A stretch of DNA of 11,603 nucleotides from a candidate division WOR-1 bacterium RIFOXYB2_FULL_48_7 (lineage in GTDB: Bacteria; Margulisbacteria; WOR-1; O2-12-FULL-45-9; XYB2-FULL-48-7). The stretch spans positions 1 through 11,603 of the forward strand of contig MEUF01000029.1 in NCBI GenBank assembly GCA_001771615.1, read 5' to 3'. The notes under the pieces are model-generated. The model ran no database searches, was not told where the DNA came from, and saw nothing but the letters and a program-made list of their open reading frames with translations. Below, in pieces: positions 1 through 6,856 of the stretch. Both the position numbers and the translations under genes were made by a program. Each line of letters begins with the position of its first letter. The stretch's first letter is position 1.

Positions 1-210
1 AACCCAGCGGTGCAGCTGGTCATCTAAAAAGACTGCACTCACGGCGTAGTTTTGTTGCTGTTCCCGGGCAAACATCATTCTGACGGGTGATTTTAAAACT
101 CGGTGTAAAGCCGAGCAAACAGAAACAAAGTCTTCTTTGGCAAAACGTAAATGGACTTCATCACGATATTTTTTTTCTATCGAAATTGGAGCTAAACCAT
201 AATTTGTCAT
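1..210 (-). CDS. hyfG: Hydrogenase-4 large subunit, N-terminal part (HyfG/HycE-like; NuoC-type domain), truncated by window edge
   Basis: Seventy codons can be read from the ATG at 210 to the left edge. They start MTNYGLAPISIEKKYRDEVH and continue with a segment (FAREQQQNYAVSAVFLDDQL, about residues 48-67) that looks like the 30-kDa/NuoC domain. In HycE and HyfG that domain is fused in front of the [NiFe] catalytic domain. The nickel-binding CxxC motifs would lie outside the window, so catalytic competence cannot be judged. The ATG follows the hyfF stop directly (TAA|ATG), with AAAGGG six bases before it as ribosome binding site. Position as last visible gene of a hyfB-C-E-F order is the strongest support. 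The sequence match of this fragment alone is modest, and a stand-alone NuoC-like protein is also possible. Confidence 0.72.
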   Translation of the reverse strand, partial: MTNYGLAPISIEKKYRDEVHLRFAKEDFVSVCSALHRVLKSPVRMMFAREQQQNYAVSAVFLDDQLHRWV

Positions 211-1671
211 TTATATCCCTTTCAATTGCTCGACTAACGAACCAAGCACCTGGGTAAATGGCCAGGGAATGAAGAGGCCAAAAACTACAATTAAGATGAC
301 GGGCAAGCTCAACGCCAAAACTTCAGACAGAGCTGGACGCTCTGGCACCATATTCGCCGGCGGCAGACCAAACAATATCTTACTCATCTGGAACAGCATT
401 CCGGCAAAGGCAATGACTAACAAACCGAGCAGCAAGCCACCGACCAGGAAGGACCCGTTGATAAAAGCAGCCATTAATATCAGCAGTTCACTCATAAAAA
501 TCGAGAAAGGCGGAAAACCAGATAGGGCTAATGTTCCTAACAAGGTTAATGGGCCGATCAATGGCAGGCTGCATAAAACACCGCTGATGGAGGAAAACAG
601 TTGAGCCTGATATTTACGCACGATGCTGCCAGCACAAAAGAACATCAATGATTTTGTCAGCGCATGATTTAAAATATGCAGCAAACCACCGATTATTCCC
701 CAAGACCCGCCCAAGCCAAAAGCCAGGGCAATTATCCCCAAATGTTCAATTGAGCTATAAGCTAACAGCCTTTTCAATTCCTTCTGAACAAGAATAAAAA
801 TGGCCGCAACCGCCACAGACACAAGACCAAAGCCAAGTAATAAATGACTGACATACGCCCCTTCGCCAGCTCGTGACATGATCAGCGCAAAGCGCAGGAT
901 GGCATAAACGGAAGTTTTTAATAAAACACCGGAAAGCAACGCACTGATCGGCGACACCGCCTGGCTGTGAGCATCCGGTAGCCAGGTGTGCATCGGCACA
1001 AAACCGGCTTTAGTCCCATAGCCGACCAAGATGAAAATAAAAGCAATTTTTATCATCGCGGGGTCAAGCAGCCCGGCTACCCGCATGATTTCTGTCCAAT
1101 TCAGCGTGCGCAGACCGCAATCCAGCGAAAGGGTAAAAATAAAAAGGATTGTGCCCAATAAAGCGAAAATAATCCCGACAGAACAGATGATCAAATACTT
1201 CCAGGCTGCCTCAACCGATGATTGGGTATTATAAAATCCGACTAGAAAGGAGGAAACCAAAGTAGTTAATTCGATCCCCACCCACATGATGCCCAGGTTA
1301 TTGACACAGACGACCAGGAGCATCGACAAGACAAAGGCATTAAACAGGCCATAATATATTTTGGCTTTTCTGGCCGTAATCCGCCCTGCCGACAAATCAT
1401 GCGCCAGATATTCAATCGAATAGAGCGCAGACATTAAAGCAATTAACAAAATCGTAAAAACAAAAAACCCGCTCAAAGGGTCTAGGTAAAAGAAATTATT
1501 GTAGGCAATAATTTGCCGTGCCACGCCGGTTTGCATCAGAATATTAGTACCAACCCCCAGGGCGACTAGATAACCAATTGCATTCAGCCAACCAACATGG
1601 CGGATATTCTTGACCGGCCATAATGAAAGCGTAATCAAGACTGGCATGCCCAACAACAAAAACAAAACCAT
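211..1671 (-). CDS. hyfF: Hydrogenase-4 membrane subunit F, antiporter-like (HyfF)
   Basis: A 486-residue polytopic membrane protein of the proton-antiporter family (NuoL/M/N, MrpA/D). It is expected to move H+ or Na+ across the cytoplasmic membrane, coupled to electron transfer in the peripheral hydrogenase arm. The family's charged residues are visible: Glu134 in WVGIELTTL (the TM5 glutamate), Lys221 in GYGTKAGFVPMHTWLP (TM7 lysine), Lys252 in GVLLKTSVYA, Lys300 and His310 in KRLLAYSSIEH, and His336/Lys340 in ILNHALTKSLMFF (TM8 region). The length fits HyfF, and there is no long C-terminal lateral helix as in NuoL. The ATG at 1671 follows the hyfE stop by two bases, with AGGGGA six bases upstream. 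It sits in the Hyf operon between hyfE and hyfG. HyfD is a paralogue and cannot be fully excluded, but position directly before the large subunit favours HyfF. Confidence 0.9.
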   Translation of the reverse strand: MVLFLLLGMPVLITLSLWPVKNIRHVGWLNAIGYLVALGVGTNILMQTGVARQIIAYNNFFYLDPLSGFFVFTILLIALMSALYSIEYLAHDLSAGRITARKAKIYYGLFNAFVLSMLLVVCVNNLGIMWVGIELTTLVSSFLVGFYNTQSSVEAAWKYLIICSVGIIFALLGTILFIFTLSLDCGLRTLNWTEIMRVAGLLDPAMIKIAFIFILVGYGTKAGFVPMHTWLPDAHSQAVSPISALLSGVLLKTSVYAILRFALIMSRAGEGAYVSHLLLGFGLVSVAVAAIFILVQKELKRLLAYSSIEHLGIIALAFGLGGSWGIIGGLLHILNHALTKSLMFFCAGSIVRKYQAQLFSSISGVLCSLPLIGPLTLLGTLALSGFPPFSIFMSELLILMAAFINGSFLVGGLLLGLLVIAFAGMLFQMSKILFGLPPANMVPERPALSEVLALSLPVILIVVFGLFIPWPFTQVLGSLVEQLKGI

Positions 1672-1673
1672 AA

Positions 1674-2309
1674 TTATCCCCTTAAGTTTGATAACTTATC
1701 GACATCAATATGTGTAAATAGTCGGTTAATCCGATATATAAAAACCCCCAGAATCATGACGCTAACCATCACATCGAAAAATACTGCGATTTCCACAAAA
1801 AACGGCATTCCGCCGGCAACAGCCGTCGCCAATAGAAAAAGACCATTTTCCATGACCAGCAGGCCGGTCACCTGGACTAGGGCCTTAAGGCGAAAGACCA
1901 TCAAAAACATGCCGATCAAGACCACGGCCAAAGCCACAGCCACAATTCCCCGGGTCAAGGCCGCCCCGGCCGGGGTGATCTGCTGTGAAAAAAGCCAGGC
2001 GGCATATGTTGCCAATAAACCGACGATCAATGAAAGCTGCGGATTTAATATCAGACCCAGGTCATCGCGGGTTTTGATTTCTTTGACGATCCGTAACATA
2101 AATTCAGGGATCAGCACAACCTTTACCGCCAACAGCAAGCCTGCGACCACAAATAAGCCCGGCTGCCCCTCATTAAGTGCGGCCAGCACTGTTGCAATAA
2201 ACAAAAATAACGACTGATAGCGGAAGCCGCTAATCACAGTCGACAATCGTTTGGCGATTAACAACCAACAACTAGTCAACATGATGCCGATAAGAATAAA
2301 ATAATCCAT
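1674..2309 (-). CDS. hyfE: Hydrogenase-4 membrane subunit E (HyfE), NuoK/MrpC-like
   Basis: A 211-residue hydrophobic protein with about six or seven helices. The second half carries the HyfE signature: VTGLLVMENGLFLL (Glu154) followed by GMPFFVEIAVFFDVMVSV (Glu173, Asp179) and then GVFIYRINRLF. The acidic residues inside membrane helices correspond to the NuoK-type glutamates of the ion path. I chose the ATG at 2309. The reading frame extends to a TTG at 2333, but that would overlap hyfC by 22 bases and lacks a ribosome site, whereas ATG 2309 has GGGG eight bases upstream inside the hyfC stop region. The gene lies two bases after hyfC and two bases before hyfF, so it is surely cotranscribed. 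HyfE is diagnostic of Hyf-type complexes, so it argues against a respiratory complex I. Confidence 0.9.
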   Translation of the reverse strand: MDYFILIGIMLTSCWLLIAKRLSTVISGFRYQSLFLFIATVLAALNEGQPGLFVVAGLLLAVKVVLIPEFMLRIVKEIKTRDDLGLILNPQLSLIVGLLATYAAWLFSQQITPAGAALTRGIVAVALAVVLIGMFLMVFRLKALVQVTGLLVMENGLFLLATAVAGGMPFFVEIAVFFDVMVSVMILGVFIYRINRLFTHIDVDKLSNLRG

Positions 2310-2311
2310 AC

Positions 2312-3193
2312 TTATATCCCCACGCTGGCACAAATAACGGCCACGAAACCGATGGCCAAAGCAAAAATAAAATAATCAACCAAGCGAAATAACCGCAGCT
2401 TGGCAATTGTCACCTCCAGCACGGCCACCGCTGAAGCCAGGATAAACATCGCCAACGGCAACCAGCTGATTGCCGGCACGATCAACCAGCCCAAGAGGAA
2501 AAACCAAATGAATTGGCGTAGATGGGCTGACATTTCGATTAAGGCCAACGGCCGGCCACTGTATTCTAAAACCATCGCTTCATGGATCATGGTTAATTCC
2601 AAATGAGTTTCTTGATTATCAACCGGTAAACGGGAGGTTTCAGCCAAGGTCAGCAAGAATAGGGAGAGACAGGCCACAACTACCGTTACATTACCAAACT
2701 GCCCGTCAGCCATGGCAGAAAAACCGGACGAACCACTTTTAAGCGCCAAAGCAAAGACGGCCAGGCAAGCAACCGGTTCCGCCAGGCTGGCCACAAACAG
2801 CTCTCTCCCCCCACCCAACCCACCAAAGGCACTGCCGCAATCCAGCGCTGCCAGGGCCAGAAAAAAACGACCAAGAGCAAAAAGAAAAAGGAGGGCCAAC
2901 CAATCTCCCAACAACGAAAATCGGTTTAGGCCAGCAAAGAGCGGCAAAATGGCCGCAGCAGTAAGAGTAGAAGAAAACAAAATCCAGGGCGCTAATTGAT
3001 AAATCCAGGAGATTTGATCAGAGTGGATCTCGTCCTTGGCAAGTAATTTACTTAAATTGTAATATGGCTGCCAGATGCTCGGGCCGCGACGGAAACGCAA
3101 CCAATTCTTGATTTTAGTAATAATTCCGCTGATTAGCGGGGCAATTGACAAAACAAGCCCCAATTGTCCCAACCACAGCCATAATTCCGGCAT
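2312..3193 (-). CDS. hyfC: Hydrogenase-4 membrane subunit C (HyfC/HycD-like), NuoH-like
   Basis: A 293-residue membrane protein of the NuoH/HycD family, which anchors the hydrogenase peripheral arm to the membrane arm. Signature blocks are visible: RRGPSIWQPYYNLSKLLAKD (35-54), GSAFGGLGGGRELFVASLAE (120-139, the loop facing the catalytic subunits), and AETSRLPVDNQETHLELTMI (184-203), followed by HEAMVLEYSGRPLALIE. The conserved acidic residues of the second and third blocks are intact. The start at ATG 3193 overlaps the last base of the hyfB stop (TAATG) and has a strong GGAGG eight bases upstream. A longer in-frame TTG start at 3208 is unlikely. Gene order (between the B and E subunits) matches enterobacterial hyf apart from the absent hyfD. 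Confidence 0.92.
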   Translation of the reverse strand: MPELWLWLGQLGLVLSIAPLISGIITKIKNWLRFRRGPSIWQPYYNLSKLLAKDEIHSDQISWIYQLAPWILFSSTLTAAAILPLFAGLNRFSLLGDWLALLFLFALGRFFLALAALDCGSAFGGLGGGRELFVASLAEPVACLAVFALALKSGSSGFSAMADGQFGNVTVVVACLSLFLLTLAETSRLPVDNQETHLELTMIHEAMVLEYSGRPLALIEMSAHLRQFIWFFLLGWLIVPAISWLPLAMFILASAVAVLEVTIAKLRLFRLVDYFIFALAIGFVAVICASVGI

Positions 3194-5013
3194 TATATAA
3201 ACCTCCAAACGGTCAGCAGCAACAAGAGAACAAAAAACAGATAGCCCAAATAAATATGCACACTGCCAGCCTGGAACCTTTTAAATAGATTGGCATTATG
3301 AAAAACAAAACCAACTAATTTATCATAAAAATAGGCCATAAAGACTTTTTTTGTCTTGGTTTCATAATGCAGGGAGCTGACGTGATAGTGGGCCGTCCTG
3401 ATCTTGGCCATTTTTCTATATGGCTGCAGAAAAAAACTATAGGCAATGCGAAATGGCTTGGAGAGGCCTGTCCCTGTGAATTCATTCCTGGCGGACAGCT
3501 GGTAATAACCGCAATCCCATGTGCCGGAAACAGCTACATTTTTCCTACCAAAAATCAAAAAGAGCCCAGCAGTAATAAGCGGGAATAATATTAACAAAAA
3601 CGCCAATCCCACGGGCGAAACTGCCGCTTGGCCGGTAATTGGGAAAACCACCCCGACAGAAAGGCCAGCCGCTTGACCCGCAACTTGAGTAATCAGGGGA
3701 AATATTAAAGGCGCTCCTAAACCCAAAATAATCACCAGGGCAGCCAACCAACCTTGAGCAGCCAGCATAGCAGCAGGAACCTCTCCGGCTGCGGCGGCAG
3801 CGGTGGAACGGGAACGCGCTAGGAAAGTAATCCCAAACGCTTTGACAAAACCGGCTGCAGAAAGGCCGCTGGTCGCCGCCAACAAGGCTACCGCTAGCCC
3901 AAAAAACAACTTCATTTCCCCGGAAACCATTTGGCCAGCGCCCATGAATAACGCCTGGAAAGTCAGCCATTCACTGACAAATCCATTTAGCGGCGGCAAG
4001 CCGGCAATTCCCAGCGCACCGAGCAAAAACATTCCGGCGGTCCAGGGGAGTCGTTTTATCAGGCCGCCCATTTGTTCGATATTTCTTAACTGAACAGCCC
4101 TGATAACACTGCCGGCCGATAAAAAAAGCAGGGCTTTAAAGACGGCATGGTTGAGTAAATGATATAACCCGGCGGCCAGAGCCAAAACAGTCAAATAAGA
4201 GAGTTGATAGTAAGCAAAGATCATCGCACTGCCAAAGCCAAATAATATTATGCCTATATTTTCGATGCTGCAGTAGGCCAGAATTTTTTTCAGATCATTC
4301 TCGATCAGAGCATAAATCGCGCCAACCAGCGCGGACAAAGCTGCCAAACCAACCACTAATAAACCCCACCAAAGGGCCTGGACCCCCAAAAGGAAAAAAA
4401 TAAATCGGACCATACCATACAGGGCAGTTTTGATCATCACACCCGACATCAAAGCCGAGACCTGGCTGGGAGCTTCCGGATGGGCATATGGCAGCCAAAT
4501 GTGGAGCGGAACAACCCCGGCTTTTGCGGCAAAACCAAAAAAGAAAAGCAAAAACAATAGATTCAGCGTACCCGGAGTCAAAAGAGAAATACTTTGCTTC
4601 ATTGCCGTAAAATCCATCGTACCAAGTTGTTGATATAATACAAGAAAAGCCGCCAGCAACATGGCCGTGCCTAAATGCGCCATGACAAGGTAAATCACTC
4701 CTGCCCTGGCCGCCTGGAGGTTTTCCGGCTCACCGACAATGAGTAAATACGAAATCAGAGTCATCAATTCCCAAGCCAATAGAAAGGTGACAATATTACC
4801 GGCGCTTACAACGCCGGCCATCGCCACAATAAATCCGACAGTCAGCGCCTGGCACCAGATAATTTTTCGAGAAGAATAGTGTCCGCGCAAATAAGCCGAG
4901 GCGTATAGCAAGCTGGGCAAGGCAACCAACAGGATAATAAAAAGAAAAAAATAAGTTATTAAATCGAATTGGCAGTTTAGGTTATTAAGGATGTAAAATT
5001 TAAATATGTCCAT
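3193..5013 (-). CDS. hyfB: Hydrogenase-4 membrane subunit B, antiporter-like (HyfB/HycC-like)
   Basis: A 606-residue antiporter-family subunit, probably an H+ or Na+ channel of the energy-converting hydrogenase. Key residues (numbered from MDIF) are Glu82 in LLAWELMTLISYL, Lys164 in FAAKAGVVPLHIWLPYAHPE, Lys195 in GVMIKTALYGMVRF, Lys242/243 in DLKKILAYCSIENIG, and His289/Lys293 in LLNHAVFKALLFLSAG. The last 110 residues, beginning TWDCGY (498) and including FTGTGLSKPFR, are the C-terminal extension typical of HyfB/HycC, followed by a final helix. Three starts are possible: TTG 5055, ATG 5022 and ATG 5013. I prefer 5013 because the candidate promoter would start transcription near 5020, which excludes the upstream codons. 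The start is therefore uncertain by nine bases or more. This is the first gene of the minus-strand operon and it overlaps hyfC by one base. Confidence 0.92.
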   Translation of the reverse strand: MDIFKFYILNNLNCQFDLITYFFLFIILLVALPSLLYASAYLRGHYSSRKIIWCQALTVGFIVAMAGVVSAGNIVTFLLAWELMTLISYLLIVGEPENLQAARAGVIYLVMAHLGTAMLLAAFLVLYQQLGTMDFTAMKQSISLLTPGTLNLLFLLFFFGFAAKAGVVPLHIWLPYAHPEAPSQVSALMSGVMIKTALYGMVRFIFFLLGVQALWWGLLVVGLAALSALVGAIYALIENDLKKILAYCSIENIGIILFGFGSAMIFAYYQLSYLTVLALAAGLYHLLNHAVFKALLFLSAGSVIRAVQLRNIEQMGGLIKRLPWTAGMFLLGALGIAGLPPLNGFVSEWLTFQALFMGAGQMVSGEMKLFFGLAVALLAATSGLSAAGFVKAFGITFLARSRSTAAAAAGEVPAAMLAAQGWLAALVIILGLGAPLIFPLITQVAGQAAGLSVGVVFPITGQAAVSPVGLAFLLILFPLITAGLFLIFGRKNVAVSGTWDCGYYQLSARNEFTGTGLSKPFRIAYSFFLQPYRKMAKIRTAHYHVSSLHYETKTKKVFMAYFYDKLVGFVFHNANLFKRFQAGSVHIYLGYLFFVLLLLLTVWRFI

Positions 5014-5026
5014 CGATGGCATAATC

Positions 5027-5055
5027 ACTCTAAAACAATAGCCCCGCTTTGTCAA
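5027..5055 (-). promoter_or_regulatory. Candidate sigma70-type promoter of the hyf operon
   Basis: On the minus strand a perfect TTGACA (5055-5050) is followed after 17 bases by TAGAGT (5032-5027), which keeps the three best conserved -10 positions. Transcription would begin near 5020, giving a leader of only about 7 bases before ATG 5013. The -10 match is imperfect, so this is a moderate call. I see no clear FhlA/sigma54-type GG-N10-GC element in the 125-base gap. Confidence 0.45.
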
Positions 5056-5102
5056 ATTCCATCAATATATTCCACGTCCAGAGACCAGGCGGCATCCTGA
5101 TA

Positions 5103-5132
5103 TTGACAAACAATCACGCAAAACATCATAAT
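5103..5132 (+). promoter_or_regulatory. Candidate sigma70-type promoter of the propeller lipoprotein gene
   Basis: TTGACA at 5103-5108 and CATAAT at 5127-5132 are separated by 18 bases. The predicted start point, about 7 bases past the -10 box, falls at 5139-5140, which is the A or T of the preferred ATG. The mRNA would therefore be leaderless, in keeping with the absence of a Shine-Dalgarno sequence before 5139. It is divergent from the hyf promoter, with about 47 bases between the two -35 boxes. Confidence 0.5.
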
Positions 5133-5138
5133 TTACAG

Positions 5139-6245
5139 ATGGCAAATAAATTCCTGGTGCCAATGGTTGTCGGCCTGCTAATTATGGCATTTTTTGTCGG
5201 TTGCACCGGCACCGTTGACACACCCACCACAACCGAAACATCCTCAACCACCACGACTATAACCACTACAACTGTAACCAGTACAACCACAACGCCGGCG
5301 ACAACAACCTCTACCGCCACAACTTCCAGCTCCACTACAACGGTTATTGCAGCCGGACTAACCTGGAGCCAAATTACTCCTTTAACCGACTTTAGCTCCA
5401 GAGATAGCGGAGCTTGTGTCACTTTTCAAAATAAGATTTATCTTTTGGGTGGGTTTGTTACGCCACAGAATGAGACGGTCCGGACAACGAACGAAGTCCT
5501 CTACTCTTCCGACGGACTCACCTGGACAAATTATTTGGCCACCTGGCCTGCCAGAGAAAAGCTTTCGGCCACTGTCCATAATGGCGAAATCTGGATTTAT
5601 GGTGGGTCGTCTTCCAGCAATAGCTATAACGATGTCTGGAAATCCAGCAATGGGACCGACTGGACACTTGTCGGATACAATACATCAATCGGATCGCGGG
5701 AATTAGCCAGCCTGGTCAGTTTTGATAATCAGCTCTGGATAGCCGGAGGAGAATTGGATGATAACAGTTATTGCGACATATGGAGCTCAAGTAACGGGCT
5801 GACTTGGGAACAAAAACAGGTTTTTCCTGGTAGCACCGGTGGCTTAAATATATTGAATAATAATCTGACATATTTGATATTTTATATCAATGGCGGGGCA
5901 CAAACTATTACTTGCGAAGTCCAAACATCAACAGATGGGCTCAACTGGCAAAACACAAGCGCTACCTTTCCCAGCCAAGCCGGTTTTCCCGCTAACACCC
6001 TGGTGCAAGGAGATAAGATCTATTTGCTTGGCCTGGAAAATATTTTTCCCGCAGAAGCGTATCTAAACAAAGTATATTCATCAGTCGATGCCGTTAACTG
6101 GACACTGGTCACGGCAGAAGCCCCCTGGGTGGGCAGGGACAGGGCCTATGTTACAACAATGAATCAACAGCTTTGGTTGATTGCTGGTCGACAAAAGCAA
6201 GCGGCATTAACCTATAAGGACCTCTGGGTCTCTCCACCACAATAA
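5139..6245 (+). CDS. Secreted lipoprotein with Thr-rich stalk and kelch-like beta-propeller
   Basis: A 368-residue protein. Residues 1-22 are a lipoprotein signal: Lys4, a hydrophobic core and a lipobox ending FFVGC, with Cys22 as the predicted lipidated residue. Residues 28-70 are an almost pure Thr/Ser stalk. The remainder holds six repeats of about 45-50 residues with kelch-like hydrophobic-Gly-Gly turns (YLLGGF, WIYGGS, WIAGGE, YINGGA and the degenerate YLLGLE, WLIAGR), five of them followed by a SSxGxxW strand. The sixth repeat lacks that last strand, while one (GLTWSQI) precedes repeat 1, which is the expected 'velcro' closure of a six-bladed ring. I chose ATG 5139 because it opens the signal peptide. 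The frame runs back to a TTG at 5049 without any signal-like sequence. No catalytic residues are recognisable; binding of a glycan or protein at the cell surface is a guess. It is followed two bases later by the next gene. Confidence 0.82.
   Translation: MANKFLVPMVVGLLIMAFFVGCTGTVDTPTTTETSSTTTTITTTTVTSTTTTPATTTSTATTSSSTTTVIAAGLTWSQITPLTDFSSRDSGACVTFQNKIYLLGGFVTPQNETVRTTNEVLYSSDGLTWTNYLATWPAREKLSATVHNGEIWIYGGSSSSNSYNDVWKSSNGTDWTLVGYNTSIGSRELASLVSFDNQLWIAGGELDDNSYCDIWSSSNGLTWEQKQVFPGSTGGLNILNNNLTYLIFYINGGAQTITCEVQTSTDGLNWQNTSATFPSQAGFPANTLVQGDKIYLLGLENIFPAEAYLNKVYSSVDAVNWTLVTAEAPWVGRDRAYVTTMNQQLWLIAGRQKQAALTYKDLWVSPPQ
5229..5345 (+). repeat. Low-complexity ACN (Thr) codon tract
   Basis: About 117 bases are dominated by ACA, ACC and ACT codons with interspersed TCN, ATA and GTA codons, encoding the Thr/Ser stalk of the lipoprotein. 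The units are imperfect, so this is not a pure microsatellite, but slippage in multiples of three could change stalk length without breaking the frame. Confidence 0.7.
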
Positions 6246-6247
6246 TA

Positions 6248-6856
6248 ATGGATATTCCATCATCAATAGAAAAATCATTAAAAGGCTCGGTTAAGTATTT
6301 AAGCTTTTTACAATTGCTGGGGGGGCTCTCTGCCCTTTTGTTCGGCGCCGGGCTGATGTCCATCTCCTTCATTGATATCGGCCAAAATGCGGGTACCAAC
6401 ATCTTTCTGCGGATCATGGGCACAGGCCTCTTCCTGTTATTGGTCGGAATATATTTCGAAACCCGCTCAAAACAAAAGAAATGGAGTGCCGTACTGCAGG
6501 CGTTAAAATATCGGCCCCAAGATATCGTCTGGGTTTATCAACAGGTCAACAAGGCCGGCATGTATGTTGCTTCCCTGCCTATGTCTGATATTAAGTTGGG
6601 AACAATTAATCTGGTATATGTTTATCTGCAAAACGGTCAACACGAACTGTTCAATTTGCCGGCCGGTCAGGCTGAAGAGGTCATGAGCTTTTTCCGGACA
6701 TATTTCCCGGCTATTTCTCTTGGCTATGAGCCGGAACTGGCCGCCCTCTATAAAAAAAATCCGCTCACCCTGGTTAAACAACCGCGTCGGTCAGACAAAA
6801 TAAAAGAGGTCATCGTGCGCGGCCCAATTTTGTGGCGGACCTGGCTGGGGATCTGA
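6248..6856 (+). CDS. Uncharacterised protein with two N-terminal membrane helices
   Basis: A 202-residue protein that I do not recognise. Residues 17-45 and 51-70 are hydrophobic helices, followed by a basic stretch (ETRSKQKK, 71-78), so the C-terminal domain of about 130 residues is probably cytoplasmic. That domain has alternating beta-like segments (DIVWVYQQ, MYVASLP, TINLVYVYLQNGQHELFNLP) and then a helix and a GYEPELAALYKKNP motif (159-172). This layout recalls small PH-like domains of bacterial membrane proteins, but that is a weak impression. The ATG starts two bases after the lipoprotein stop, without a Shine-Dalgarno sequence, so translation is probably coupled to the gene before it and the two may work together. 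The stop abuts that of the convergent barrel gene. No conserved catalytic residues are evident. Confidence 0.75.
   Translation: MDIPSSIEKSLKGSVKYLSFLQLLGGLSALLFGAGLMSISFIDIGQNAGTNIFLRIMGTGLFLLLVGIYFETRSKQKKWSAVLQALKYRPQDIVWVYQQVNKAGMYVASLPMSDIKLGTINLVYVYLQNGQHELFNLPAGQAEEVMSFFRTYFPAISLGYEPELAALYKKNPLTLVKQPRRSDKIKEVIVRGPILWRTWLGI

Noticed and set aside
2310..2333. TTG start for hyfE overlapping hyfC
   Set aside because: ATG 2309 has a Shine-Dalgarno sequence and gives the usual short gap seen at all other junctions of the operon.
3545..3970. Second minus-strand frame of 141 codons inside hyfB
   Set aside because: It lies in another frame of a gene with full conserved motifs and its composition is that of a shadow frame.
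1..5013. Respiratory complex I (nuo) or Mrp antiporter instead of a hydrogenase
   Set aside because: The HyfE-type subunit, the HyfB-type C-terminal extension and the B-C-E-F-G order are those of Hyf/Hyc complexes. No nuoA, nuoJ or mrpE-G genes are present.
5022..5055. Longer start of hyfB at TTG 5055 or ATG 5022
   Set aside because: These lie upstream of, or at, the predicted transcription start and lack a good ribosome site. ATG 5013 fits better, though the choice rests on a predicted promoter.
5049..5138. Extended N-terminus of the propeller lipoprotein from TTG 5049
   Set aside because: It would place a polar stretch of 30 residues before a perfectly formed lipoprotein signal peptide, and the extension covers the predicted promoter.
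5126..5422. Minus-strand open frame rich in Val opposite the Thr stalk
   Set aside because: It is the mirror of the ACN codon tract (GTN on the other strand) and has no ribosome site or family resemblance.
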